A DNA stretch of 64,000 bases from Planctomycetota bacterium (GTDB taxonomy: Bacteria; Planctomycetota; SZUA-567; H5-PLA8). Under the pieces are notes generated by a model, which was not told the origin of the DNA, made no database searches, and saw only the letters and a list, made by a program, of their open reading frames with translations. Below are positions 51,275 through 60,820 of this stretch, one piece after another; within the stretch, counting starts at the first letter, position 1, and each line of letters begins with the position of its first letter. A program made the translations under genes and the position numbers. The stretch lies in NCBI GenBank assembly GCA_015075375.1, contig JABTUM010000002.1, forward strand, positions 777,393 through 841,392. The letters are read 5' to 3'.

Positions 51275-52924
51275 CTAAAGCGATACGCCGCGTTTCCAGG
51301 GTTGGAAATCGGCCTGGCCCAAGCGGTCGGCTTTGGCGCGGTAGGTTCCGCTGGCGGTCTCGAGAATCTGTTCGAAGAGCTTTTCGCCCAAGGCGGGAAT
51401 GCCGGAAGCTCCGGTCACGACCGGTCCGGCGTCGAAGTCGATGAGGTCGGGCATCCGTTCGGCCAGCGCGGTGTGGGTGCTAAGTTTCAGGACGGGTGCG
51501 ACGGCGTTCCCGGTAGGCGTGCCCAGGCCGGTGCTGAAGACGACGACGTTCGCGCCGGCGCCAACCATGGCGGTGACACTTTCGATGTCACCGCCGGGCG
51601 TGCAAAGCAGATTAAGGCCGGGTCGAGTGACGCGTTCGGGATAGTCGAGGACGTCGGTGACGGGGCTGGAGCCGCCCTTGCGCGCGGCGCCGGCGGATTT
51701 CATGGCGTCGGTGATCAGACCGTCGCGGATATTCCCGGGACTGGGATTGGCGTCGAAGCCGCTGCCGACGGCCGCGGCGCGAGCGGCGTAGGCGCGCATC
51801 AGATCGAGAAAGCGCGCGGCCACGCGTTCGTCCACGCAGCGCCGGACCAAGTCGTCCTCGACGCCGCAGAGTTCCGGAAATTCGCTGAGGATCACGCTGC
51901 CGCCGGCTCCGACGAGGAGGTCGCTGGCGTGCCCGATCACGGGATTGGCGCTGATCCCGCTGAAGCCGTCGGAGCCGCCGCATTCGACGCCGAGAACCAG
52001 CTTCGAGGCGGACGCTTCGCTGCGCCGGGCTTGATTGGCCGCGGCGAGTCCGGCGAAGGTGCTCTTGAGCGCCGCTTCCATCAGCGCGCGTTCGGTGCCG
52101 AGCTGCTGCTGTTCCAGGATGTAGAGCGGCTTGGCGTACGCGGGATCGCGCTTCGCGAGTTCTTCCTTCAACAACGATATCTGCGCGTTCTGGCAGCCCA
52201 GCGAAAGCACCGTCGCGCCGGCGACGTTGGGGTGAACAAGGTATCCGGCGAGCAAGCCGCAGAGCGTGCGGGCGTCGTCGCGCGTGCCGCCGCAGCCCAT
52301 CGAATGCAGGAGAAACTGGACGCCGTCGACCTGCGAAAAGAGCCTCGGCGTTTCGGCGGCCTGGACGCCGGCGCCGAGATCCAGCGTCAGGAGTTCGTCG
52401 GGCCGCAGGCCTTGGCGGACACGCTCGGCAAGCCGGCGCGCGTGCTGCCGGTACGCGGCGTCGTCGCGGTAGCCCAATTCGTCGCGCAGCGCATCGCGGA
52501 GAACCATGACGTTGCGTGCTTCGCAAAACACAAGCGGAACGACAATCCAGTGGTTTGCGGTTCCGACGCGTCCGTCGGGGCGCGCGAAGCCCTGAAAGGT
52601 GCGCCCGGTGAGGCGCGCGTAGGGCGGGGGACTCCAGGCGCGCGCTTCGGGGCGCGCACTGGCGGTGGCGGCATGATGCTTCAGGTTCTCGGTGGTGAGG
52701 CGTGCGCCGCGCTTGATGGGGCAAGTGGTGCGGCCCACGGGCAGGCCGTACATGGTCACGGCGGCGCCGGCATCGAAATCGCGCGCGGCAAACTTGTGCT
52801 TGGCAGGCACGGGGTCGCGCAGTTCGTACGCTTCTGCGCCGAGTTCGACGCGCGCACCGGCGGGCAGATCCTCAAGCGCCAGGATCAGATCGTCGGCCGG
52901 ATGAATGCGCAAGACGCGGGGCAT
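51275..52924 (-). CDS. UxaA-family altronate/galactarate dehydratase
   Basis: The protein is 549 aa with an N-terminal SAF-like domain (about 1-90, KFAARDFDAGAAVTMYG) and the large UxaA domain (FQGFARPDGRVGTANHWIV, FLLHSMGCGGTRDD, VLSLGCQNAQ, LGVECGGSDGFSGISANP, NPSPGNIRDG). Family members dehydrate altronate or galactarate in hexuronate breakdown and bind Fe2+. Both N- and C-terminal parts are in one chain, as usual. AAGGA lies before the ATG. A PHP gene precedes it on the same strand 21 bp away, so the two may form an operon. Confidence 0.9.
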   Translation of the reverse strand: MPRVLRIHPADDLILALEDLPAGARVELGAEAYELRDPVPAKHKFAARDFDAGAAVTMYGLPVGRTTCPIKRGARLTTENLKHHAATASARPEARAWSPPPYARLTGRTFQGFARPDGRVGTANHWIVVPLVFCEARNVMVLRDALRDELGYRDDAAYRQHARRLAERVRQGLRPDELLTLDLGAGVQAAETPRLFSQVDGVQFLLHSMGCGGTRDDARTLCGLLAGYLVHPNVAGATVLSLGCQNAQISLLKEELAKRDPAYAKPLYILEQQQLGTERALMEAALKSTFAGLAAANQARRSEASASKLVLGVECGGSDGFSGISANPVIGHASDLLVGAGGSVILSEFPELCGVEDDLVRRCVDERVAARFLDLMRAYAARAAAVGSGFDANPSPGNIRDGLITDAMKSAGAARKGGSSPVTDVLDYPERVTRPGLNLLCTPGGDIESVTAMVGAGANVVVFSTGLGTPTGNAVAPVLKLSTHTALAERMPDLIDFDAGPVVTGASGIPALGEKLFEQILETASGTYRAKADRLGQADFQPWKRGVSL

Positions 52925-52945
52925 GTTCGATCCTTATAGGTGAGC

Positions 52946-53824
52946 CTACGCGGCAAAGAACGGTTGGCTCCAGGCCGTCTTGACGCCGCAATGCGCTTCG
53001 ACGCGGAAGTATCCGAGTCCGGCAGGCGCTTTCCAGGAGAGTGCCGGGCCGGGATGGGCGGCCAGCGTTTCGCCGCCCGGTCCGATCACCCGGATGTCGC
53101 GCACGAGCTTCTCGACTTCGACGCGCAGCGTGCCGCCGCGGAATTCCAGGCGCTTGAAATTCGGACCGTTGCTGGCGTAAAACGCGCCACGCTTAAGTTG
53201 CTCCACGATGTTTTCCCAAGTCAGCGCGCCGGCATCCTCGGGCGCCTGCACACAGACCCAACCGTGGCCGGGCGAAATGTACTGGCAGTGGAAGTCGTCG
53301 GCTGCGACGGCCCAGAGCTTGCGGCCGGCGGTGAGCAGTTCGTCCCAAAGCGCGACGTTGTGGTGTTCGTGGGTGCCGCGCGCTTCGCGCAGTCCGTTGT
53401 AGATCTCGACGGCATGCAGGAACGGCGCGCCCGCGCGGAGATTATCGGCACCGTGCGGATATTCCTGCGGATGACAGGCGATGATAAAGCCGCCGCCTCC
53501 GCGCAAGGCCTCGGCGCGTTCGGAGTAGCTCGAACCATTCGTGGGCGTTACTTCATGCACACCCAGTTCGATGATGTGGTCGGTGGAACCGTTCTCTTCG
53601 CCGGGCACCACCACCAACCCCGCGGCCTGCTGCCAGCCGGCGGTCTGGCCCTTCGACGGCGCTTTGTTGTGATCGGTGACCGCAACGAAATCGTAACCCA
53701 GGCGCGCGTAAAAGCGTCCGCTCTCGCCCAGGTCCATGAAGCGCCCGCAGCAGGTGTGGCCGTGGAGGTTCCCGCGCAGCCAGCGCGTGGACGAAGCAGA
53801 GTAGGGGCTTAGGTATTTCGCCAT
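52946..53824 (-). CDS. PHP-domain metal-dependent protein
   Basis: The protein is 292 aa from the ATG at 53824, with GGGAG upstream. A polymerase-and-histidinol-phosphatase fold with trinuclear metal ligands: NLHGHTCCG, VAVTDHNKA, IACHPQEY, and DDFHCQY. The last 70 residues form a small beta domain. Relatives hydrolyse phosphate esters or related bonds, and secreted versions exist, but no signal peptide is visible here. Sits directly upstream of the UxaA-like gene and may serve the same pathway. Confidence 0.85.
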   Translation of the reverse strand: MAKYLSPYSASSTRWLRGNLHGHTCCGRFMDLGESGRFYARLGYDFVAVTDHNKAPSKGQTAGWQQAAGLVVVPGEENGSTDHIIELGVHEVTPTNGSSYSERAEALRGGGGFIIACHPQEYPHGADNLRAGAPFLHAVEIYNGLREARGTHEHHNVALWDELLTAGRKLWAVAADDFHCQYISPGHGWVCVQAPEDAGALTWENIVEQLKRGAFYASNGPNFKRLEFRGGTLRVEVEKLVRDIRVIGPGGETLAAHPGPALSWKAPAGLGYFRVEAHCGVKTAWSQPFFAA

Positions 53825-53918
53825 GAATGCTCCCAGGTGAACAGATACCAGCCTTGCGCGGCGCAGTTTAGCAGAAACCGGTAAACGAGCGGAGCAGGAA
53901 TGGGACCGCAGCCTCAGG

Positions 53919-55511
53919 TTACTTCCCGCGCGCAACCCTGCGCTCGAGCACCAGCGCAGCCCACGTGGTCAGCGGGTGATCGGGGCGGCCGGCGGCCAAG
54001 GCTTCCAAGTGGGCGGTGGCGGCGGGCCGGTTGAGCCAGTCGAGTATTTCGACGGCCGCGTACTGGCGCAGGATTTCTTCGGGGGCCGGCGTGGCGAGGA
54101 TCCGCGCGGCCCGGGCGCGGACTTCGCTGCTGGGATGCTCGCGCGCGGCCTGGCGCAGGAGCGGCCGGGCGTCGAGGGCGCGGAGCGCCAGCCCGGTTTC
54201 GGCAGCTTCGCGCGCGGCGTAGCGTTCGTCGTCGAGCCGTCCGATCAGGGCCACGAGTTCGGGATCGGGTTCACGGGCGACGGGCTTGAGCTGCGCGGCG
54301 ATGAAGTTCGCGGCGTCGTCGCCTCGGACCAGAAGATCCCAGACGGCCGATTCGCGCAGCAGCGGATTGCGGTAACTGCGCAGGCGATTCCAGGCGTCTT
54401 GCAGCGCATCCGTGCCGGTGGTGAGCGTGAGCTCGGCGTGGCCTTTGGGCCGCGCGGGCGGGCCCCAGAGGTCCCAGATCAGGCAGGCGCCATCGAAGTT
54501 GAGCGTGGCGAGCCAGCGTCCGCTGGCGTCGAGCGCGAGACGCTTGGGCACGCTGCCGCCTGTTCCGCGCAAGCGGCGGCGTTCGAGGCCGGTCTGGAGA
54601 TCCCATAGGCGCAGGCTGCCGTCCTGGGCGCCGGTGGCGAGCGTGCGGCCGTCGGGCGAAAAGCGCGCACAGGATCCGTTGCCTTCCTGGCCTTCGAGGA
54701 CCTGCACGTCCAACCCGGATTGCGTATCGAAGACGCGCCAGGTCCGGTCGCCGCGCGTGGTCACGCCCAGTCGCGCATCCGGGGATAGATCCAAGGCTGC
54801 GACGGATCCGTCGCGTTCGGGCAGTACGAGGCCTTCGCGCATGAAGACGGCATCCCAGGTGCGCGCCGTGACGTCGCCGGCTTCGCTGAGCAGCGTGCGC
54901 CCGTCGCGCCCGAAGGCGACGCTGTCGCTGCCCGCGCCGTGTCCGGTAAAGACGCGCAAGCAGCGTCCGCTCTTGACGTCCCACAGCCGGATGCTTCCGT
55001 CGCTGCCGCTGCTGGCCAGGCGGTCGGGCGTGGGCCCGAACGCCACGCACCTTACCGCGCCTTCATGGCCTTTGAGATTCAGGACGCTTGCGTTCGCGGC
55101 GAGGTCCCAGACCCGGATCGATCCGTCGGCCGAGGCGCTGGCGAGGAACTTGCTGTCCGGCGCGAACGAGAGACCGTGCACGTTGCCGGTGTGGCCTTTC
55201 AGTTCGCCCAGCGGCTTCCCGTCGCGCGGATCGTAGAACCGGATTGTGCCGTCGTTCCCGGCAACCGCGAGCCGGGTGGCGTCGGGTGCAAGGTCGAGCG
55301 CATGATATCCGGTGACTTTGGCGCGCGGCGGCACGACCGCCATTTCGCCGGGGTTGTCGTCCGCCAGCGTAGCCAGGATACGGATCTCCCGCACGCTTCC
55401 GTCCGGACCTTCGGGCGCGGGCGTGGTTTCGGCGCCCGCGCATCCGGCGCATGCGACGACGAACGCCAGCGCGGCGAGGACATTCCAATAGGGGAGGCGC
55501 CCACGGGTCAT
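53919..55511 (-). CDS. WD40 lipoprotein with C-terminal HEAT-like tail
   Basis: The protein is 530 aa from the ATG at 55511. The N-terminus (LAALAFVVACAGCAGAE) looks like a lipoprotein signal with a Cys near residue 21. Residues 60-385 hold about seven WD40 units (LKGHTGNVHGLSFAPDSKFL, ASADGSIRVWDL, GSDGSIRLWDVKSGR, GAQDGSLRLWDLQTG). The C-terminal 130 residues carry a HEAT-like segment (LDDERYAAREAAETGLALRA, VRARAARILATP) in the combination frequent in planctomycetes. Probably a surface or periplasmic scaffold. Function unknown. Confidence 0.82.
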   Translation of the reverse strand: MTRGRLPYWNVLAALAFVVACAGCAGAETTPAPEGPDGSVREIRILATLADDNPGEMAVVPPRAKVTGYHALDLAPDATRLAVAGNDGTIRFYDPRDGKPLGELKGHTGNVHGLSFAPDSKFLASASADGSIRVWDLAANASVLNLKGHEGAVRCVAFGPTPDRLASSGSDGSIRLWDVKSGRCLRVFTGHGAGSDSVAFGRDGRTLLSEAGDVTARTWDAVFMREGLVLPERDGSVAALDLSPDARLGVTTRGDRTWRVFDTQSGLDVQVLEGQEGNGSCARFSPDGRTLATGAQDGSLRLWDLQTGLERRRLRGTGGSVPKRLALDASGRWLATLNFDGACLIWDLWGPPARPKGHAELTLTTGTDALQDAWNRLRSYRNPLLRESAVWDLLVRGDDAANFIAAQLKPVAREPDPELVALIGRLDDERYAAREAAETGLALRALDARPLLRQAAREHPSSEVRARAARILATPAPEEILRQYAAVEILDWLNRPAATAHLEALAAGRPDHPLTTWAALVLERRVARGK

Positions 55512-55702
55512 GCGTTCAATCCGGCCCCCGGCTTGGGGCAGCGTTTCACTTGGGTTAGACGTACCCAACCCGCTCCATTCTACTTCTATTTCCAGGTGGT
55601 CATAGCAAAGGGTTTGCAGCCCCGGTACGCAAAATATCGACGCGCGGCGGCAGTCGGCTCTTGACCGCGGGCGCGAAAGCGGGGAACTTCGGCGGCACCA
55701 AC

Positions 55703-56887
55703 ATGGCGAATCAAGTCTCCGTTCGGGGCGCCGGCGGCCCGGCCCCATGGTCGCGTGCGGCGCGGCAGGTATTCCGCCGCATCCTCGAAGGCAGCGGGGA
55801 GACGCTGGATCGCCGCCAGCTTCAGGCTCAGACCGGGCTGGCGTGGGCCACCGTCTGCCAGGCGATGGATCATATCGAAGGGCTGGGGCTGATTCGCCCG
55901 GCCGGACATGGACCGTCCAAGGGCGGCCGGCCGCCGCTGGGCTACGAACTCGACCCCGAACGGCGCACGCTGCTGGGACTCGACTACGAGCTTTCGAGGC
56001 TGACCTTGCGCGCGGTGACCCTGACCGGCGAGACGCGCTTCGAGCGGCGCGTGCCGCTGGATGCCACGGAGCCGTTTGCGGCGGTGCGGAGCAAATTGGT
56101 GGGGCTCCTCGATGCCTGGATCGCGGCCGAGGGCTGGAAGGGTCCGTCCGGTTCGTCGCGCGGCCCACTCGCGCTGGGCATCGGGGTGCCGGTACTGCGC
56201 TTCATGGAAGAAAAAGGCAGGCGCATCGTGTACAGCACGATCCAGGCCTTCGAGTCCGGACTGCTGCTCGACGAACTGCACGCGAAGCTGAAGCTGCCGG
56301 TGTACATGGGCAGCAACATTCACGCGCTTGCGCTGGCCGAAGGCTGGTTCGGCGCCGCGCGCGGGTGTGGGTCGTTCGTGTACCTCTCGTTTCGTACCGG
56401 CGTGGCGATGGCGATGGTGGTGAACGGGCGCGTGCAGGCGGGCGCGCATCATCTGGCGGGCGAATTGGGGCACTGGCGCCTGCCGGGCGAGGACGGCACG
56501 CTGCAAAGCCGTACGGGCGCCGCGGCGCTGGTGGCCTCGGCCGAACTCGCCGGCTGGCGCGCTCCCGGCGGTTCCACCGAAAAACTGCCGGCGCTGCTGG
56601 CGGCCGCGGCAGCGGGCGATCCCGCGACGGCTGCGGGGCTGCGGGAAGCCGCGGTGCTGGCCGGACGCACGGCCGCGCAGGTCGCGCTGCTGCTGGATCC
56701 CGAACGGCTGGTGATCGGCGGGACGCTGGCCCTGGCAGCTCCGGCCGTCGACGTGCCCCTGCGGGCCGCGTATGCCGAGCACGGGCTGCCGACGCATACC
56801 GAGCAGGTCGAACTGGTTTACGGCGAATTGCCCGACGGCGGCGCGTTGGGCGCGGCGACCTTGGGCTTGATGGGACTCATGGGTTAG
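55703..56887 (+). CDS. ROK-family transcriptional regulator
   Basis: The protein is 394 aa. An N-terminal winged helix (QLQAQTGLAWATVCQAMDHI, GRPPLGYEL) precedes a ROK sugar-kinase-like domain (LGIGVPVLRFME, GSNIHALALAEGWFG, HLAGELGHW). The CxCGxxGC zinc motif of classical ROK proteins is missing (LPGEDGTLQSRTG there), so this member may not bind zinc. ATG at 55703; a TTG at 55661 is possible. Divergent from the WD40 gene. Ligand and targets unknown. Confidence 0.87.
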   Translation: MANQVSVRGAGGPAPWSRAARQVFRRILEGSGETLDRRQLQAQTGLAWATVCQAMDHIEGLGLIRPAGHGPSKGGRPPLGYELDPERRTLLGLDYELSRLTLRAVTLTGETRFERRVPLDATEPFAAVRSKLVGLLDAWIAAEGWKGPSGSSRGPLALGIGVPVLRFMEEKGRRIVYSTIQAFESGLLLDELHAKLKLPVYMGSNIHALALAEGWFGAARGCGSFVYLSFRTGVAMAMVVNGRVQAGAHHLAGELGHWRLPGEDGTLQSRTGAAALVASAELAGWRAPGGSTEKLPALLAAAAAGDPATAAGLREAAVLAGRTAAQVALLLDPERLVIGGTLALAAPAVDVPLRAAYAEHGLPTHTEQVELVYGELPDGGALGAATLGLMGLMG

Positions 56888-56901
56888 CAAACACGCCTGA
56901 G

Positions 56902-56915
56902 TTTAGGATCCTAAA
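56902..56915. promoter_or_regulatory. 14-bp perfect palindrome
   Basis: TTTAGGATCCTAAA lies 14 bp past the ROK gene stop. It could be an operator for the glycan operon downstream or for the ROK regulator, or a coincidence. The rest of the 262-bp gap shows nothing specific. Confidence 0.3.
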
Positions 56916-57149
56916 GCCGGCTTTTCCCTTTCTCGCGCTTGGCGCGGCATTCCGCGCCTCTTAAACTTTCGTTTTGCTACGTCGGGTACTTCAAGCGCTG
57001 GGACGCTTGCCGGGAGGCCGCGCCGCATTCATGTCCCATTCGTACATGATCCTCTGGCTTGCGCGGGACTTGGTGTCGCAGGCCCATTCCTACCAGGTAT
57101 GCGAGGCCGGACGCGGAATGCCGCCGGCCGCCGAAGCGCTGGCGTCCCC

Positions 57150-57926
57150 ATGATCCGCAAAGTCTCGGTCCTCACGCCGATCCACAACGAGGCGGAGAAT
57201 ATTCCCGAACTCGTCGAGCGCATTTGCGCGACGATGGAAGCTTGGCGGGCGAAACAACCGGCGCGCGAGTGGGAACACTTGGCCTGCGACGATCATTCGA
57301 CCGACGGCAGTCTGGAACTGCTGCAGCAACTGTGCGCCCGGTATCCGCGCCTGCGCGTGCTGCGCAATCCGGTTCGCGGCGGGCAGACGGGCGGCTTTCA
57401 GACGGGCTTTCGGCACGCCACGGGCGACACGATCGTGACCATGGACGCCGACCTGCAGAATTTCCCCGAAGATATTCCCAAGCTGCTGGCGCCGCTCGAA
57501 GCCGGCCGGCTGGACCTGGCGAACGCGATTCGGATGCGCCGGCAGCACGCGGCCGGGCTGGTGGCGATCAGCCGGTTGGGCAACGGGCTGATCCGCTTGT
57601 TGATGACGTGTCCGGTGCAAGACGCGGCCAGCAACTTCACGGCGTTGCCGGCGAAACTGGTCCAGGGATTGGAACTGCTCGAGAACGACCACCGCTACGT
57701 GATTCCGATTCTGGTGCGGCGCGGGCTCGATCCCCGGCGCATCGGCGACGTGGAGACGCGCCACGCTCCGCGGAAGCACGGCGCGAGCAAGTATCGGGCG
57801 CTGCGAAAGGCGTGGTCCGGGTTTCCCGAGCTGCTGCGCTGCCGTAAACGCTTGAAGGCCGGATTCTACGATCTCCAAGCGGTGCACGCCTCCGCGCCGC
57901 AAGCGGCGGCTTCCGCGCGAACATGA
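57150..57926 (+). CDS. family 2 glycosyltransferase (DPM1-like)
   Basis: The protein is 258 aa from the ATG at 57150. A GT-A fold of the dolichol/polyprenyl-phosphate sugar synthase type: VSVLTPIHNEAENIPELVER, CDDHSTDGS, the DXD-like VTMDADLQNFPED, and RHAPRKHGASKY near the end. It probably loads a sugar onto undecaprenyl phosphate in the cytoplasm, feeding the next gene product. No C-terminal transmembrane helix. First gene of a tightly overlapping operon (4-bp ATGA overlap with the next). Confidence 0.9.
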   Translation: MIRKVSVLTPIHNEAENIPELVERICATMEAWRAKQPAREWEHLACDDHSTDGSLELLQQLCARYPRLRVLRNPVRGGQTGGFQTGFRHATGDTIVTMDADLQNFPEDIPKLLAPLEAGRLDLANAIRMRRQHAAGLVAISRLGNGLIRLLMTCPVQDAASNFTALPAKLVQGLELLENDHRYVIPILVRRGLDPRRIGDVETRHAPRKHGASKYRALRKAWSGFPELLRCRKRLKAGFYDLQAVHASAPQAAASART

Positions 57927-59830
57927 TGCGCGCGCTGCTCGACGAACAAGCTCCGGCCTGGCGCCACGCCCTGCTGCTGACGCTGCTGTACCTGCTTTCG
58001 GCGCTCCCGTATTTGCATACGCAGTACATCGAACGCCCGGACGAACCGCGCTACGTCTGCGCCGCGCGCGATCTGGTGACCGGAGCGAAAGGCGAAGACG
58101 CCAGCGACTGGGTGATTCCGGCCTTCAACGGGGAGCCGCGCCTCAAGAAGCCGGTGCTGATTTACTGGGTGCTCGCCGGATTCGGATTCCTTGGCCAGGC
58201 TTTGGGGCTGGAACTCTCCACCGCGTTTCGGCTGATGCCCGTCTGCTGCGGGTGGCTGACCGTATTGTTTACCTACGGGCTGGGGCGGCGCTTGTACGGA
58301 CCCCAAGCCGGTCTGCTCTCCGGGCTGGCGTTGCTCTCCACGTATTTCTTCCAGGCCATGTCGCGCGAAATCCTGATCGACCCGATGCTGACGGCATCGA
58401 TGATGGCCGGCTGGTATTTCTTTCTGGTCGGTTTGCAGCGGCTGGAACAAGGGCGCGACCGGGAAGCCGGGTTGCCGTTGCTGGCCTTCTATCTCTGCCT
58501 GGGGATCGCCTGCCAGGCCAAGGGCCCGCCGCTTGTCGCCGTATTCGCGGTGATCCCGATGTTCACGTACCTGGCCTGGGAATGGCGCCGCTATACCGCG
58601 GGCCGCGGCCTGCTGAGCTTCGTCTGGCGCTCGCGAATCTGGTACGGCGCGGCGCTGGCGCTCTGGGTCGGCGTCTTTTGGTTTTACGTGCTCTGGCGCG
58701 TCGACGAATGGCAAGGCGTGGAGGTCATCATTGAGCAGGAGAATTTGCAGCGCGCCATGGGGCAGGTGGATCACAATTCGGGGATCCGCATCTTTCCGTT
58801 CCTCTTTTATCTTCAGAACGTGCCGATGCATTTCCTGCCCTGGGGCCTGTTCATCTTTCCTGCGCTGTGGTGGAGCATCCGGTACGCGCACCGCATGACG
58901 ACACCGGGCCGGTTTCTGGTCTGCGCGCTGCTGGTGCCGTGGTTTCTGATGAACATGCTGGGGAGCAAGCGCAGCGTGTACATGCTGCCGCTGTATCCGA
59001 TGCTGTCGCTGTGGGTTGGGCGTTACTGGCATGCGTTGTTCTTCGAAGCCGGCGGCGCGGCGCGGCATCCTTGGCTAACGGCTTTTTCTAAATGGACGCT
59101 GTACGCGGTGGCGGCGCTGGCGCCGCTCTCCGCGCTGGTTCTGGCGAGCGGCGCGTGGTGGGGGCTCGAACGCGCACTGCCTTTCACGCGCGGGGAGTTC
59201 CTATGGGCGGGCGTTTGCGCGGCCGGATTCGCCGCGCTGGCATGGCGGGTGGTGCGCGGGCTGCGCGCGGGCGATTACCCTCAGGCGTCGATCGCAGTCT
59301 TGGTGCTGGTTGCTCTGCTGGGCTTGCTTAAGGAAACCACCATCCGGCCGGCTCAGGAACGCAAGGAACCCAAGCGCGCATTCTTCGAGCAGATGGCGAA
59401 ACATCTGGGCAATGAAAGGCTGCTCTGGTTCGGCGGTTCGGCGAACGAGGCCGTCTGGTATCTCAATCGCCCGGTGATCGACGTGCTGCCGTGGTCCGGC
59501 CTGCGCGAGTTCTACTACGAGTCGCCGCGGCCGGCGATCCTGGTGGCGCGGGACCGCGAGACGGAACGTCCCGCTTACGCGGCGTTGCGTGAAACGAGCG
59601 AACTGGTGGCTACGCTGCAATACGACGACGAGACGAGCTACTTGTTGCTGCGGCCCAAACCTGGCGCGGTGCCGCCGGAGGCGCTCTTCACGATGCCGGT
59701 GCGAGGATTTCGCGGCGACGACGAGCCCATCGGCCCGAGCGATCTGGCGCTCCCGCTTTTGTTCCTCGTGACCTGCCTTTGGCTGAGCTATCATGCGTGG
59801 CGTCAATCCGAGACGGATAGGTACGCATGA
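57923..59830 (+). CDS. GT39/ArnT-like membrane glycosyltransferase
   Basis: The protein is 635 aa with about 12 hydrophobic segments over the first 470 residues. The N-terminal periplasmic loop has RPDEPRYVCAARDLV, which is the DE-x-R/Y motif of ArnT/PMT enzymes that use a polyprenyl-phosphate sugar. The C-terminal region (about 480-600) is soluble, then one last helix. It probably transfers the sugar charged by the GT2 enzyme to lipid A, glycan or protein at the outer face. Acceptor unknown. Overlaps neighbours by 4 bp at both ends. Confidence 0.88.
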   Translation: MMRALLDEQAPAWRHALLLTLLYLLSALPYLHTQYIERPDEPRYVCAARDLVTGAKGEDASDWVIPAFNGEPRLKKPVLIYWVLAGFGFLGQALGLELSTAFRLMPVCCGWLTVLFTYGLGRRLYGPQAGLLSGLALLSTYFFQAMSREILIDPMLTASMMAGWYFFLVGLQRLEQGRDREAGLPLLAFYLCLGIACQAKGPPLVAVFAVIPMFTYLAWEWRRYTAGRGLLSFVWRSRIWYGAALALWVGVFWFYVLWRVDEWQGVEVIIEQENLQRAMGQVDHNSGIRIFPFLFYLQNVPMHFLPWGLFIFPALWWSIRYAHRMTTPGRFLVCALLVPWFLMNMLGSKRSVYMLPLYPMLSLWVGRYWHALFFEAGGAARHPWLTAFSKWTLYAVAALAPLSALVLASGAWWGLERALPFTRGEFLWAGVCAAGFAALAWRVVRGLRAGDYPQASIAVLVLVALLGLLKETTIRPAQERKEPKRAFFEQMAKHLGNERLLWFGGSANEAVWYLNRPVIDVLPWSGLREFYYESPRPAILVARDRETERPAYAALRETSELVATLQYDDETSYLLLRPKPGAVPPEALFTMPVRGFRGDDEPIGPSDLALPLLFLVTCLWLSYHAWRQSETDRYA

Positions 59831-60813
59831 GCAAGATTCTAATTACGGGCGGCTGCGGCTTTATCGGCTCGCACCTGGCGCGCATCCTTTGCGCGCAAAA
59901 GCACGAACTGCTCCTGCTGGATGCCTACCTGAACTACATTTCCCCCTTCATCAGCCATTACCAACATTTCTTGAAGGCGCGCATGGCCGGATTGCTGGAT
60001 CGCCCGAATGTGCGGATCGAGCGCGGCGATATCCGCGTACAGAAGCGCATCCAGCAGATCATGACGGAATGGCGCCCCGATGCGGTGGTGCACCTGGCGG
60101 CGCTGCCCAGCGCCAAGGAAGCGACGCTGTATCCGACCGAGGCGTTGCAGATCAACGTGGACGGTACACTTTCGGTGCTGGAAGGCGTGCGCGCGGCGGG
60201 CAGCGTTAAACGCTTCATCTTCGCGAGCAGCAGCTTCGTGTATGGGCATTTCAAAAGCGCCGAAGCCGACGAGACGCATCCCACCGATCCGATCGACGTG
60301 TACGGCGGGACGAAATTGACGGGTGAAATCCTGACCAAATCGTACGCCAAGGCGCACGGATTCGAGTACACGATCGTGCGGCCCAGCGCGGTCTACGGCT
60401 TCGGCGACGCCAACAGGCGCGTGAGCCAGATTCTGATCGAGAACGCAATGACGGGGAAGTCGTTGGTGCTCCACGAGGGCGGCAAAAGCCGGATTGATTT
60501 CACGTACGCGGCCGACCTCGCGGACGGACTGGCGCGCTGCCTCGAACGTCCCGGCGCGGCCAATGAAATCTTCAACCTTACCCGCGGCCGGGCTCGCGAG
60601 GTTCGGGAATTTGCGCTCGAAGTGAAGCGGCATTTCCCGCATGCCCGAATCGAGGAACGGCCCTCGGACGCCGCTCGCCCCGAACGCGGCACGCTCTCCA
60701 TCGCCAAAGCGAGGGAGCTGCTGGGTTACGCGCCGAGCGTGGATATCGAGTCCGGTATCGCAAGCTACGTGGCGGACCTGAAGGAACGCGGTCCGCGGGA
60801 ATTGGTGAGCTGA
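59827..60813 (+). CDS. NAD-dependent sugar epimerase/dehydratase
   Basis: Extended short-chain dehydrogenase of 328 aa. Cofactor motif ILITGGCGFIGSHLA at residues 4-18; catalytic Y-x3-K in DVYGGTKLTGE (about residues 160-164), with Ser in FASSSFVYG. Likely acts on a nucleotide sugar in the pathway with the aminotransferase that follows 7 bp later. Epimerase against 4,6-dehydratase cannot be decided from sequence alone. Confidence 0.88.
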   Translation: MSKILITGGCGFIGSHLARILCAQKHELLLLDAYLNYISPFISHYQHFLKARMAGLLDRPNVRIERGDIRVQKRIQQIMTEWRPDAVVHLAALPSAKEATLYPTEALQINVDGTLSVLEGVRAAGSVKRFIFASSSFVYGHFKSAEADETHPTDPIDVYGGTKLTGEILTKSYAKAHGFEYTIVRPSAVYGFGDANRRVSQILIENAMTGKSLVLHEGGKSRIDFTYAADLADGLARCLERPGAANEIFNLTRGRAREVREFALEVKRHFPHARIEERPSDAARPERGTLSIAKARELLGYAPSVDIESGIASYVADLKERGPRELVS

Positions 60814-60820
60814 ACCGGCC

